Part shown: positions 10,681-22,372 of the stretch, one piece after another
How the letters are laid out: every line of letters starts with the position of its first letter
Numbering within the stretch: the stretch's first letter is position 1
Source: Stomoxys calcitrans
Lineage: Eukaryota > Arthropoda > Insecta > Diptera > Muscidae
Direction of reading: 5' to 3'
Length of the DNA: 64,000 nucleotides
NCBI RefSeq assembly: GCF_963082655.1
Contig: NC_081552.1
Span: 94,649,582 to 94,713,581 of the forward strand
Notes under the pieces: generated by a model
Told to the model about the DNA's origin: nothing
The model's input: the letters and a program-made list of their open reading frames with translations, nothing else
The model's database searches: none
Position numbers and translations under genes: made by a program

Positions 10681-11970
10681 GCCCTTAATGTTCTTTTACT
10701 GATGATTTGATCCATCGATCCAAGATTTAAAAAGCAAAATTTTAAATCTTTAATTATGAAAAATTTTTGACTTTGGTTTATCAACCTTAGGTGACTGAGA
10801 TATAATATGGGAGGATTGATTACACTTATACCAACATCGGCAACAATCTAATTTAATTTCATCCATGGCAATACAAAGTTTGATGACAAAAAATAGTAGA
10901 TGCCTTTGTTAAGAACTTTGTCATAAAAATGAGACCGTGAAGAATTTCCAACTTAAATAACCATAAATTATTACGAAATAAAAGTCAAGCTTTTATTAGG
11001 AACAAAAACAAAGGAAATAATGGCAGATGTCTATAGAATGTCATATTTGAAATATTGATTGATATGTCCCTTGGTCATCATAAATCAATGATGTCCTTGA
11101 CAGAATTCTTGTTCCCTTTCGCCCCATTTAACTGTCGTGCAACAAAGATAGAAGTCTGCAGTCAAGGCGGCAAGCATACGGTTAACAAAGAATCTTAAAC
11201 CCATTGATGATAATGACAAAGATTCCCCTAAAATTTAACAAAGATTTAAAAAATGATTTAAATACGTGCCAAGGTAAGGTCTACTCTGTTAACCAAATAA
11301 ATCAACTACAACGAAAACAAAACTGGATAGCATTGTTTGAAAAGGAAAAGTCAAGACAAATGCCCAAGTACGAGTATGTTGTGCTATGGACGACGACAAC
11401 AACAAAGCAGCCGTCTACACTAAAGCCATTATATTTTGACTGATTGTTTAAAAATCTGGAGCAGCACGTACAGCAGCAAAAGGCAAGAATTCCAAACATA
11501 AAAAGATACTAAAGAGACATGAGAAAAAAGAACACATACACCAAAAAAATAAAAACACATCGAATAGAAAAAGTATGAGGCAACAAATAGAACCTATTTG
11601 TGTTCTAGACTTATAAATCTTTAATAATTCCCAGCATGGTGGCTACCTTATACATATAAAACTGCTCGAACATAAAACATAGAACCATTGCAGCAATTGT
11701 GAGTTCGAGTTTCAAATGAGACATCATTGAAAAATGAAGCATTCGCCAAACATAGATTGACATAGTGAGACAAACTAAATGATGTGGCTCAAAGATACTT
11801 GGAAATATGGAAAAAGCTAAGCCAAAGTAATTTTTTCAGTACATGTACTGATTTGGCAAAACTTCAGTAACAACGCCAATGCGGCTCAAATTAGTGTGTG
11901 CAGAGTCGCCATGCAGATTGTCTTGAAATTTTCAATATTATGAAATTTACATTTAACCAGAAACAAAAAA
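10681..11970. other. No recognised feature
   Basis: Low-complexity AT-rich sequence with CAACAA-type runs near 11390-11410 and 11470. No motif, TIR or repeat-family match was recognised. It may be unique host DNA (intergenic or intronic). Confidence 0.35.
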
Positions 11971-12787
11971 AACAAGTAAAAGCGTGCTAAGTTCTGCCGG
12001 GCCAAATCTTATATACCCTCCACCATGGAACGCATTTTTCGAGTTCTTTTCCCGACATTTCTTCTTAGGCAAAAAAGGATATAAGAAAAGATTTGCTCTG
12101 CTATTAGAGCGATATTAAGATATGGTCCGCTTTGGACCACAACCTGTGTAAAATGTCAGCCAGTTCGAATAGGAATTGCGCCCTTGGGGATTTATATGGG
12201 AGCTTTATCGGGCTATAGACCGATTCAGATCATAATAAACACATATGTTGATAGCCATAAGAGGATCCGTCGTACAAAATTTCAGGCAAATCGGATAATA
12301 ATTGCGACCTCTAGAAGCTCAAGAAGTCAGGATCCCAGATCGATTTATATGGCAGCTTTATCAGATTATGAACCGATTTGAATCATCCTTGACACAGTTG
12401 TTGGATATCATAACAAAACACGTCGTGCAAAATTTCATTCCAATCGGATAAGAATTGCGCACTCTAGAGGCTCAAGAAGTCAAGACCCAAGATCGGTTTA
12501 TATGGCAGATATATCAAAACATGGACCGATATGACCCATTTACAATACCAACCGACCTACACTAATAAGAAGTATTTGCGTAAAATTTCAAGCGGCTAGC
12601 TTTACTCCTTCGGAAGTTAGCGTGCTTTCGACAGACAGACGGACGGACATGGCTAGATCGACATAAAATGTCGCGACGATCAAGAATATATATACTTTAT
12701 GGAGTCCCAGACGAATATTTCGAGTAGTTACAAACAGAATGACGAAATTAGTATACCCCCCATCCTATGGTGGAGGGTATTAAAAAA
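11971..12787 (+). mobile_element. Family A element, complete but short
   Basis: It starts AACAAGTAAAAGCGTGCTAA and continues with a mutated palindrome (TTCTGCCGGGCCAAA) and the subterminal TATACCCTCCACCAT at 12012. Internal 153-bp-type units follow. The 3' end has (GACG)n at 12632-12650, 'CAAGAATATATATACTTTAT' and the terminal hairpin TATACCCCCCATC...GGTGGAGGGTAT. The design matches DINE-1/mini-me-type non-autonomous Helentrons known from Diptera. It has no coding capacity. It is followed closely by a family B fragment. Confidence 0.8.
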
Positions 12788-12847
12788 GGTTTATTAGAAT
12801 TATATTCCATCGTAGACACAGATGATGCAGAGTTCAGTGCGCCCAAA

Positions 12848-13020
12848 AGTTCAATCGGGAGATTGGCCTATGAGAAATCTTTGTTCTGCCCACTCAAGAT
12901 TTTACCTTGTACAAAATTTAGGTAAAATATCTCTATTTTTAAAGACTTGAGAACGACGGACGGACAGACACACGAACATCGCTGTATCATTTTAGAATTT
13001 TACCTAGATCAAAACGAATA
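12848..13020 (+). repeat. Family B 3' fragment
   Basis: 'CAATCGGGAGATTGGCCTAT', 'CAAAATTTAGGTAAAATATC' and 'TATTTTTAAAGACTTGAGAA', followed by GACGGACGGACAGAC, match the 3' third of the complete B element at 31932-33034. The 3' terminus itself is missing. Confidence 0.55.
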
Positions 13021-13077
13021 TGGCCAAAATCATAGTCTTGGCTATGCTAGGTTAAAGTGGAAATCTATTTTCTAAAC

Positions 13078-13206
13078 AAACTCGCTAAGACAATTTTAAT
13101 CCATTGTGATACCACAGTAATGACACACCAGGCCTATGGAGAAATCGAACCCACGATCCTCGCTCTAGTAACCCGAGCACGCTACACACTCGACTTCCGG
13201 GGTGAA
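13078..13206 (-). repeat. SINE-2-like fragment (tRNA-derived)
   Basis: Read on minus, 'TAGCGTGCTCGG' resembles an A box and 'GTGGGTTCGATTTC' (13156-13143) a B box. They are followed by 'TGTGGTATCACAATGGA' and 'TTGTCTTAG', the order of the SINE-2/L-LINE tail. The 3' 'CTGCCACT' end is absent. It could instead be an unrelated tRNA-derived SINE with a similar tail. Confidence 0.5.
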
Positions 13207-13660
13207 TGCAAACTGGACCCATTTCCTAAGCTATCCTAATATTGTTCAATGATGCGAATGTGTGAAGACACATTCTCCTTTAAATTAAGCACAAATATTT
13301 CTCTAAAGTATATTATTTATTTTTTGGGAAAGGGTGCTGCTTCCCTAATTATTTCATAATTTACAATTTACCAGATATACACCAAATGAATAAAGTCGTA
13401 CCTGGAAAGACAGAGGGAAAACAATAATTAAAAATATTTTAGAATAAGAGAAAAGTAAAATCTCTTTAGGTTGGGCGTAGTCTTACATAATTTATAATTC
13501 GCGTTGAGTAAGTTCCGTAGATCGATTAAAGAATTACGATTGCAATAAAATCGGACGAACATATATAAGGATAATATAGATTAATCTGAACCGATTTCAG
13601 CCTAAATTAGTGAACACAATAAAAACATTCTGTCATAATTTTAACGATTTGAACTAAATA
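13207..13660. other. No recognised feature
   Basis: AT-rich sequence without recognisable coding or repeat signatures. Confidence 0.35.
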
Positions 13661-14180
13661 TGACGAAATATCCATTTCCGACCCTAAAAGGTATATATAT
13701 TCTTGATCGTCGTAAAAATCTAATACGATATAGCCATGTCCGTTCGTACGTCTGAATGTTGAAATCATGCTACACTCTTTAAAAATTAAGATATTGAGCT
13801 GAAATTTTGCACAGGTTCTTTTCGAAGATGGACTACATCGGACTATAACTTTATATAGCCCCCATATAGACAAATCTGCCGATGTAAGGTCTTGGGCCCC
13901 TAAAAAGCGTATTTATTGCCCGATTTCACAATTCATGAAATTTGCGACAGTGAATTGCATTAGGCCCTTCTACGTCTTTTTTAAATATGGCCCAGATCGG
14001 TCTAGATTTGTATATACCTGCCATATAGTTCGATCTCTCTATTTAGGGCCTTGGGCCCATAAAATGGTCATTTATTACCCGATTTCGCTGAAATTTTAGA
14101 CAGTGGGTTCTGTTTGTTCTCTAGATATCCTTACGAAGACCACTCAGATCGGTCCAGATTTGGATACAGTTACCATATAA
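13661..14180 (-). mobile_element. Family B element, truncated
   Basis: It begins with 'GAAATATCCATTTCCGACCC' and 'GTATATATATTCTTGATC'. A reduced (GTCC)n tract ('CCATGTCCGTTCGTACGTC') and the 3' unique part come next. Three internal units carry 'TATAGCCCCCATATAGAC', 'GGTCTTGGGCCC' and 'AGATCGGTC'. The 5' end of the element is missing at about 14180. Confidence 0.7.
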
Positions 14181-14559
14181 TTAATTATAAAGTAAAAATT
14201 AAGTGATATATTTTAATTTTAACAATTTGAAGACAGCAAATAAAATTACATAGATCAAACTAATAAAAGAAAAAAAAACAACGTTTATAAATTGTATGAA
14301 ATAACTAATTAGCAAATTTTAAGTAAATATGCATTTTTTGCCTTTTAACGATGTGTACCAACGAACAAAGAAACGAAACAAATAAATTAGCTCAAAATTA
14401 TGTTAAACTTATATAACAAAACTAATCTGAATTAATTATATATACAAAATTTATTAAAGTTGATAAGAAAATGTTAAGCTGATTAGAATTGTTCATAAAT
14501 TGTTTAGAAATAGATTGAATATGTTGAAAAGCTTAAAAATGATTAATAATCGAAGATTT
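14181..14559. other. AT-rich stretch, possibly LINE 3' UTR
   Basis: No motif seen. It lies downstream of the minus-strand LINE at 14560-15282 and may be its untranslated 3' end, but no tail was identified. Confidence 0.35.
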
Positions 14560-15282
14560 AAACTTTTTTTCGTCACTTATAGTTTGGATATTATTGGGAA
14601 AAATATTCCACAGGCGTATTGCACTGATAAAAATTATTGCTCTGATATGCGACATTGGTTTGGTATTTGAATCACTTGCTTGCCTCTACTAGTCTTAACG
14701 AAGTATAGCAGACAAATAAGACGGTCTATTTTTGTATATATTTTGTGTAGTGCAGGAGCGAACGTATTTTAAGGTATGCATCGAATGTGACACCATATAA
14801 CTGTCTGGCAAAGTCCAAAATCCGATCTCTCCTGCGCAAACCACAAACATATCTAGCAACATCATTAAATGCAACTCGTAATTTTCTTTTAAAAACAGTA
14901 TCACAATTCTAAAAAATTTCACAAGAATATAAAAGCTTTGGCAGGATGTATGTTTTTGCCATGAGCATTCTGCTTTCTATGGGAGTATTCGAACGACTCA
15001 TATATAAGGTCCTTAAAAAACCCTACGTTTTGCCAAATGTCGAGTTAAATTGATTAGCCCATGATAATTTATCATCAAAAACTATGCCAAGATAACTCGC
15101 TGAGGTCACAATTTCGATTGCAGAACCATTAATTGCAATGTTAAGATTTAGCGGTAATATTGAGCGATTTCTGGAAATGGGTATGCGTTTTGATTTCGAG
15201 GGATTCAATAGTTCATTCACATTCGCCCACGCAATAATTCTGTCAAGGTCGTTATTCAGACGAACTATCATCGTCGTTTATA
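14560..15282 (-). pseudogene. Jockey/CR1-like LINE relic, RT C-terminal part
   Basis: On the minus strand from about 15271, 'LNNDLDRIIAWANVNELLNP' precedes 'SKSKRIPISR' and then 'VTSASYLGIVFDDKLSWANQ' (the YLGI..D.L.W motif after the YADD site). A frameshifted continuation at 14922-14695 carries 'FNDV-RYVCGLRR'-type and 'HKIIYKNRPSYL'-type sequence, typical of the RT C-terminus in Jockey/CR1-like elements. The RT catalytic part is lost where a family B fragment now lies (15283). Confidence 0.7.
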
Positions 15283-15624
15283 TTTATCCGATTGCGCTGA
15301 AATTATTTTATTATCCGATTGCGCTCAAGTTTGACACAATGACTTATGTTAGGCTTTTCGACATCCATGCCCTATATGGTTCAGATCGGTCTTAATTTGG
15401 ATACAGCTGCCAAAAAGACCAGTATTGAACCAAAACTAATCAGTGACTTGTATTTACGGAATCCAATCAATATCCGTGCCGATTTTTGGCCAATTGGGAC
15501 CATAGCTCGATATAGTTGCTATGGGTGCATAAATAATGCATTTTTCACCGGATAATGATGAAAGGTAGACATATATACCTGAGGTGGTATGTATCCAAAG
15601 TGCGGCGCGGCCGAACTTATAATC
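15283..15624 (-). mobile_element. Family B element, 5' part
   Basis: Minus-oriented B units ('TTATCCGATTGCGCT', 'TCAGATCGGTC', 'GATACAGCTGCC') end in the B 5' terminus 'ACCTGAGGTGGTATGTATCC' followed by a mutated palindrome AGTGCGGCGCGGCCGAACTT. The 3' part is missing. It interrupts or truncates the LINE to its left. Confidence 0.65.
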
Positions 15625-15639
15625 ATAAATTTTGCTCAA

Positions 15640-15925
15640 GTTTCTTTTTTTGGTCCAAGGAAGAACGAAATTGATTTTGATCGGATTTAAATATAGCTCC
15701 CATAAACCTTACATCCGATATGGCCTTCAAAGGCCGTAGTCGCCACAATTTTGCTCCGATTTTTTAACAATTTTATATGACATGTTTATTGACGTCCCAA
15801 TACTTGTTTATAAAAATCAGTTCAGATTTAGATATAGCTCCCATATATATCTTTCATCCAATATGGTTCTTTAAGGCTGTAGTAGCCACAATGTTGGTCC
15901 GATCTTTACAAAACCCTTTTTCCGA
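15640..15925 (-). repeat. Family C fragment
   Basis: Two tandem units carry 'AGATTTAGATATAGCTCCCA', 'ATCCGATATGG' or 'ATCCAATATGG', and 'GCCGTAGTCGCCACAAT' or 'GCTGTAGTAGCCACAAT', about 160 bases apart. Confidence 0.5.
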
Positions 15926-16186
15926 ATGGAAAAATTCTCAAAATCTTTCTGCAACTGTGAAATATTTTCAAATTTTTTTATACTGGATCCATAAACTGAC
16001 CTTTCGACGGTTAATATGGCTTTCGATATACTCTTGTAGAATTTTTGGTTGTTTTTCCCCTTATAGTACTATGGTCATTATTTTTCATACCGACTTTACG
16101 CGGCGCTTTTCGTACTAGGTTCCAAGATATTATTGGAATCATATTTTGTAAATTTATTTAAAAAACATAAAAAATATTAAATCTTC

Positions 16187-16758
16187 ACAACAAAAGCGTC
16201 CCAAGTTCGGTCGGGCCGAATCTTGGAAACTCACCACCATGGATTCTGCTAAAAATTTACTCAAAATAAATTTAGTTGAAGGGCATAATTTTATTCTACA
16301 TATCAAACTTCTGCTAAACCAGCAAAAATTAAGCTTTTAGGAACCGAATAAGGTTGATCTAGAGACTGGTTTATATGGAAGCTATATCAGATTATAGACT
16401 GATTTCGACCGTAACTCGTACAATTGTTGAAAGTCGTAACAGAAAACCGCATGCAAAATTTCATCTAAATCGAATAGACCGATATGGATCGTACATGGCA
16501 CAGTTGTTGGAAGTCATAACAAAACACTTCATGCTCAATTTCAGCCAAATAGGTCAAAAACTGCGGCTTCCAGGGGTTAAAGATGTCAAATCGGGAGATC
16601 GGTTAATATGGGAGCTATATAAGGTTATAAACCGAAAATTTCAGCCATATCGGACAAAAATTGCGACTTCCAGGGGCTCAAGAAGTCAAATCGGGAGATC
16701 GATTTATATGGGAGCTATTTCAGGTTATAGGACAGTTTAGACCGTACTTTGCACAGTT
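16187..16758 (+). mobile_element. Family A-like element, 5' part
   Basis: It starts 'AAAAGCGTCCCAAGTTCGG' with 'GTTCGGTCGGGCCGAATC' (near-palindrome) and 'ACTCACCACCATGG'. The 'TATATGGAAGCTATATCAG', 'GCACAGTTGTTGGAAGTC' and 'CAGGGGCTCAAGAAGTC' modules follow. The 3' half with (GACG)n and the terminal hairpin is missing. The left flank is a LINE 3' region. Confidence 0.65.
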
Positions 16759-18535
16759 GTTTACTTATTTCATCTACCGAGCTATGCTCTTACAGATTAC
16801 ATTTATTAATTACAATATACTGGAATTATAAATAACAACATTGCCAAAAACTATATAAATTTACATAGTTAGTTATTGTCATTATCAAGCAAAATTCTAA
16901 GCACTCTCTTGAAAATGTGTCGTACTATATGATAGTCTATTTGGTTTGCAATGGAGTTAAATTAGCAGAGGCATTGCGTTAAGGGTTCATTCATCCCGTA
17001 ATTGGTTCTATGGAAAGGAACGCCAAACAAATGATGTTCTCTAACAATCGATTAAGAGCATTGAATGGCAAGAGAGACAACAAATCTGACCAGTCAATGT
17101 TAGTGTTAATGAAATCTTTCATAAAAACAAAACCTTGGAGATTCCCTCTAAGTTGTAGCTGCTGAATGCCAAGAATTCGGCATCGTTCTATATAGGATGG
17201 CATACTATCCCATGCATAATACATTCTGAAAGCAAATCTTGTAAAACGTTTTTGAACTTTCTCTACTCTATTTATTCATTCGTTGTAAAATTGATCCCAA
17301 ATAATACACAGGTACTCAATATGAGGCCTAACCAAGCTCTCATAAAGGGGTTTCAGTGTATTACTGGAGAACTGCTTTGAATTTCCTTTCAAAAATCCTA
17401 ATTGAGAATTAGATTTTGAGACAATATACTCAATATGATGGTTAAATGATAAATAGTATGGAATCAAAAAATATTCAAATATCTTTAACTGGGTTAATCC
17501 GTAAAAAATTCTAACCAATGTGGTCCGTATAACTGCATAATATTGCTAAATGCTTACGAGAAATATAAAGATAAATGTCATTAATGAATAATAAAAATAA
17601 TAATGGACCCAGATGGCTACCTTGAGGAACGCCAGCTACAACATCGATGGGATCTGACACACATTCGCAAACTTTAACAAAAAGAACCCTCTGAGAAATG
17701 TGTGATGATATCCATAACAACAGATTTGAATGAATACCTAACTTCTCAAGTTTAGCAATTAACATATTATTCGACAATTTATCAAATGCCTTGCTAAAAT
17801 CTGTGTAGAGTACGTCTACTTGTTTTCCTTTCTCCAAGGAATTAGAACAAAAGTGAGTGAAAAGAGCCAAATTCGAACAAGAAGACCTACAGTGATAAAA
17901 CCCATGTTGACCGGGAGAACTATACAGTTTCGGAATATCCAGGAAAGACTTGTCCGGAAGTTTCGGTATTGTAGATAGCTTAATTATCAACAATAGATAG
18001 CGTAATTACCAACAACATCTCTGCGGACGGATTTAAAAATTGATGAAATAAAAGCCATATTCTTATCATCCAGGATAAGACCTTGAGAAAGTGAGTTGTT
18101 AAATATTATTCTAAGAGCAACATGTAAAGAACTTGTGCAGTTACGAAGGAATAGAGGGGGCAATAGTTCAAAGCCCGCACACTTATTAACATCTATCTCA
18201 CGAATTACTTTAAGCACTTCAGAGTTGTCTAGTTGGATATTCCCGATGTCGAGAAACTCATTTACAGAAGATGGAAATTGAGAAGAAAATTCCAAGCTTA
18301 CCGAAGTGTTGTAAACGGAAGAAAAAAAAGGAGGCAAACAAATTTGAGACACCCTTTTCACCAATCGCCTCTCTATCATGAAAATATAGAATTTGTATAA
18401 ACAGTCCTACTCTCGCCTACGACGTACAAAGGATTCTTTATCTGTGAATCAACCTTGAATCTTTACATACTCTATGAGCTTTGTTTCTTAAGTTCTTTAA
18501 ATGCTGCAATCGGCTATTAAACCAAGGCAAAAACT
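16759..18535 (-). pseudogene. Jockey/CR1-like LINE relic, linker to RT end
   Basis: On the minus strand the linker 'WFNSRLQHLKNLRNKAHR' (18525-18470) is followed by 'KCAGFELLPP' (the G-D/E-x2-P opening motif of RT). The RT core follows: 'VDVLYTDFSKAFD' (17820-17780), 'AGVPQGSHLGPLLFLLFIND' (17640-17580) and 'SYTDHIG' where FADDIK-type residues are expected (17525). The C-terminal part has 'LESLVRPHIEY'-like sequence (17350-17310), then 'RLLENI' to 17030. Several stops and a frameshift near 17515 and 17990, and the damaged YADD motif, make it inactive. About 200 bases of AT-rich 3' UTR follow to 16759. Confidence 0.8.
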
Positions 18536-19020
18536 TCATATCTATGCTTGTTCTTTTGGACTATAGAAAGTCGTTTGACACAGTAAATCATGATATTTTA
18601 TGTTCAAAACTCAAAAAGCTACTTTATTTCTCAGATACAGCTTCCAATTTAATTGCATCTTATTTGTCAAATCGTTCTCTTCCATTGCCTGCATAACTGC
18701 ATAAATTAATTTATACTTAAGATCCTCCATATTTATACAAACTGTTACAGTCTGCAAGATCCCATAGAGGAAAAAACTAATTTTACCCAGATTTAGAAAA
18801 TTTTCTTCAAAACGACACGTCTTTGGAACACGCTCCCCAATATTATTCAATTGTTAAGCCATTCTTCCGCCTTTACAACTGAAATTTTTAAATTATTTAT
18901 TTTAAGTTAGCTCTTACTAAAATTATTCCACTAGTATTGTTTGTATTCACTGTGTGTCGCTTTTAATTCTAGTAAGTCAATTATAAGATATATTATCTTG
19001 TACAAGTAATGTCAATAAAT
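18536..19020 (+). pseudogene. Jockey/CR1-like LINE relic, RT fragment plus 3' end
   Basis: 'LVLLDYRKSFDTVNHDILCS' (18550-18609), with DYRKSFD the first RT catalytic motif (A/F-D-F-x-KAFD type), is followed by 'LIASYLSNRS'. After a deletion, a C-terminal part is readable (18785-18900, WN-x-LP region decayed). The end lies at 'CAAGTAATGTCAATAAATAA', where family A element 19021 starts. It stands back to back with the LINE at 16759-18535. Confidence 0.65.
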
Positions 19021-20023
19021 AACAATTAAAAGCGTGCTAAGTTCGGCCGGGCCAAATCTTATATACCCTCCACCATGGAGCGCATTTGTCGAGTTCTTTT
19101 CCCGACATCTCTTCTTAGGCAAAAAGTGATATAAGAAAAGATTTGCTCTGCTATTAGAGCGATATAAAGATATGATCCGGTTTAGACCACAATTAAATTA
19201 TATGTTGGAGACCTGTGTAGAATGTCAGCCAATTCGAGTAAGAATTGCGCCCTTTGGGGGCTCAAGAAGTAAAATAGAGAGATCGATTTATATGGGAGCT
19301 GTATCGGGCTATAAACAGATTCAGACCATAATAAACACGTATATTGATGGTCAAGAGAGGATCCATCGTACAAAATTTCAGGCAAATCGGATAATAATTG
19401 CGACTTCTAGAGGCTCAAGAAGTCAAGATCCCAGATCGGTTTATATGGCAGCTATATAAAAACATGGACCGCTTTGAACCATACTTGGCACAGTTGTTGG
19501 ATATCATAACAAAACACGTCGTGCAAAATTTTATGCCAATCGGATAATAATTGCGCCCTCTAGAGGCTCAAGAAGTCAAGACCAAAGATCGGTTTATATG
19601 GCAGCTATATCAGATTATGGACCGATTTGAACCATACTTGTCACAGTTGTTGGATATCATAACAAAACACGTCGTGCAAAATTTCATGCCAATCAGATAA
19701 GAATTGCACACTCTAGAGGCTCAAGAAGTCAAGACCCAAGATCGGTTTATATAGCAGCTATATCAAAACATGGACCGATATGGCCCATTTACAATAGCAA
19801 CCGACCTTCACCAATAAGAAGTATTTGTACAAAATTTTAAGCGGCTAGCTTTACGCATTCGATCGTTTTCATGATTACGGCGGACGGACGGACATGGCTA
19901 GATCGACGATCGAGACGATAAAGAATATATGTACTTTATGGGGTCTTAGACGAATATTTCGAGGTGTTCCAAACGGAATGACTAGATCAGTATACCCCTA
20001 ACCTATGGTGGTGGGTATAAAAA
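19021..20023 (+). mobile_element. Family A element, complete
   Basis: The 5' end AACAATTAAAAGCGTGCTAA is followed by TTCGGCCGGGCCAAA, TATACCCTCCACCAT (19063) and about four internal units of roughly 153 bases ('TTTATATGGCAGCTATAT', 'GGATATCATAACAAAACACG', 'TAGAGGCTCAAGAAGTCAAG'). A short GGACGGACGG tract (19881) and a 3' end with TATGGTGGTGGGTATAAAAA complete it. The 3' terminal hairpin is partly mutated. Confidence 0.8.
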
Positions 20024-21040
20024 GGAATAAAATTCTATGAAAAGTTGTCTATGTTAAAATCACATTTGGTACAGTTTTGGAATACATCCTGATAACAAAA
20101 AATACATTTCTTCTACATCTTTGGCAACAAACATTTCCAAAATCCTTCTGAAGGTGCTGGTCTGTCCGGGTAATCAGTTTTATAGTAAGGGGTGGGCTAT
20201 TCAATTTTTTTGTTAGTAATTTCAGCGAATTTGCATTAGGGCCATTTTCTCGCAGAAAAAAATAGAGTTAGTGATAATTAACCGGTACATTAATTTATCG
20301 AGGGCATAAACCACCTGTAAACAAATTTGTTTTTCTCGTACACTTTTAAGGCAAATGAAACAGAGGGGCAACATAACAAGTAATTTAGAAAATATAGCAA
20401 TTAGCAATAAGTGGGTTCGCGCACTCAAAAATTTGTACAAACTTGCAAAAAATTTTACTGAAAGTCTTCCGATTGCCAGTAAGAGGGAGCATGGGAGCAA
20501 ACGACATTTTGAGAGTCTTGTACAGGTTGCAAATTTCTGTTGGAGGTTTTTTCGTCAGCAGAAATTTCTTACTATCCTGCAAATTTTTATTGGCAAATTG
20601 TTACCAGAGAAGTTGGCGAACTAATAATACTACGAAGCAATCTCTTGACAAAAAACTTATAATTTTATATCTGTTAATTTATAGTATCTATAAAACACTC
20701 ACCGATACTCATCTGCTGGTTAAGGTTTATCGATGGGATAAGCTATAAGCATATATTCAGAAAACCGAATTCCATTAACAAGAAGAATATGGATACGATA
20801 AATTATAACAGGAGAATGAGAAATTGGCTCTTATTTTTGTAAAACTGATTTTTATTTTGCGTTTATTTGAATTTGCTATGAAATTGGGTTTTTGAACATG
20901 ATATTGTCCTGATTTAGACAATTAATTTTAATTGGTATTTGCTTCGACGATATCTTTTTAATATTTTTTCGACTTTTCTGTTTATATACTGTGAAATTGA
21001 TAATCAAGCTCGAGGTCCTCGAGACCTCTAGCTACGGTAC
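20024..21040. other. No recognised feature
   Basis: AT-rich. Overlapping ORFs on both strands between 20222 and 20748 lack known motifs. Local repeats of 'TGCAAATTT' at 20526 and 20578 suggest an unclassified old element, but no ends were found. Confidence 0.35.
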
Positions 21041-21571
21041 GCTCGCCCTTTCCAAGTTTTAGATTGGAAGCTCAATTTCGTGTCTTGCAAAACTCTTTCG
21101 ATAAATGAGACAGGTACCACTGTGGATAACTTGTGTCTCCTGTTGAAAAGATAACTTCCGCCTTAGATGGATTACCGCCTGTACCACTTTCAGTAGCCCA
21201 TTTCGCGGACCTACAAAAGGCTTCCTAGCCTATATCCCTAAGATTGCCGGGAAAGCTTTCCTTTACCACAATAGCCGAGTCATGCAAACGCAATACTTTT
21301 AACCCAATTTTTCCAGAAATAATATTCTTAATGGCTACATTCCAAGGAATAGAGCAGAGCACACCTTCTTGTGCTGTTACTCCAAGCATGTCGTGATGTT
21401 TCTCTTTGTAAGTAATTTATTGATAAAATTTCTTGCGGTAGTATTGCTGCCTAGAAACTCCAACTACTTCATGATTTATGTCGGTTTTTACATTATTGAA
21501 AGCTTCATCAATGTCAAGACAGTGAGAGAACCTTCTATGTAGCCGACTAGGTCATTAAGGGCTGTTTCTGT
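21041..21571 (-). pseudogene. L-family LINE relic, RT
   Basis: Minus-strand remnants of RT follow in order: 'SLEFLGSNTTARNFINKLL' (21470-21415), 'NITTCLE', a heavily damaged PQGG...PLLW region (21350-21300), 'FPAILGI', and 'LLKVVQAVIHL'-type sequence before 'LSFQQETQVI' (21180-21120). It belongs with the linker at 21651-21960 and is split from it by a SINE-1 head. Confidence 0.5.
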
Positions 21572-21650
21572 CTTCACGCCAGGATTTGAACCCAGGCGTT
21601 CGGCATCTAGGCGGACCTCCAAACCTCTGTGTCACGGTGGCCTCAACTTG
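21572..21650 (-). repeat. SINE-1 tRNA-like head fragment
   Basis: On minus: 'GAGGCCACCGTGACACAGAG' region, then a Pol III B-box-like GGGTTCAAATCC (21595-21584). The body is missing. It sits inside the minus-strand L-LINE. Confidence 0.65.
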
Positions 21651-21960
21651 CCCTAACCATATTTTAGTTTTCCGCACTAGTAACTGTCCAAACCTTATCC
21701 TTTTTTTGGCAAGTCTAATTTAAGAGTCTTCTGCAATCCTTCCTTAGACCAACCTCTTCTGGGGTTCGCCATGGCAGTTGCTGATTGTCTCTTGGTTTGG
21801 CTCTAGGACATGCCGATTTAAGCGAGTCATTCAGGGCGTTCGTGATACGCTGGACAATCATATCGGTGTCCTTTCAGGGCAATAAGCCATGGTTAGAGAA
21901 GCTATGGTCATTCAGTTGTGGCCTGACTGCAGCTTGCTAAAGTAATCAATCGTAAGATTG
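21651..21960 (-). pseudogene. L-family LINE relic, linker
   Basis: Minus-strand 'VSRTP-MTRLNRHVLEPNQE' and 'GRIAEDS' encode the basic linker between endonuclease and RT (compare PWWT...LR.ECRRLF-type sequence). It continues into 21041-21571 across the SINE-1 insertion. Confidence 0.5.
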
Positions 21961-22219
21961 ATGATTATGAAGCTTTCTTTATTTAGACATGTTTAAAAGT
22001 TCTCTCTCAGAAACGTCACTTGTATTTATTTAAGCTCAAACAATCAAACGCGTGCTAAGTTCATCTAGGCCAAATCTTGGGATTCTGTACATCACGTACC
22101 AATTTTTTGTCAAACTTGGCTGAAATTACAGCTATATAGGGGCCGTATAATGCTAACAGGTAGAAGGTTGCTCAATGCATCAACCTAGGAGGTTTTTATG
22201 AGGGCTATATTGGACTATA

Positions 22220-22372
22220 GGCGCCCCGGTAGCCAAGATGGGAAAAGGATCGGATTGCCAGTGTGGGGGTCGTTGATCGATTCCCACTAGAGAAATTTGA
22301 ATATCGCTACTAAGGTATCATAATGAACTCAAAATTCTCTAAGGGACTGCCACTCTTACCTTACCTACATCA
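22220..22372 (+). repeat. SINE-2 copy with target duplication
   Basis: It starts GGCGCCCCGGTAGCCAAGAT (A-box region) and has a decayed B box in 'GATCGATTCCC' (22268-22290). A tail of 'AAGGTATCATAATGAACTC', 'TTCTCTAAGG', 'GACTGCCACTCTTACCTTACC' follows. A direct repeat GACTATA flanks it at 22213-22219 and 22373-22379, and both flanks continue the family A unit. The tail matches the 3' end of the L-family LINE. Confidence 0.75.
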
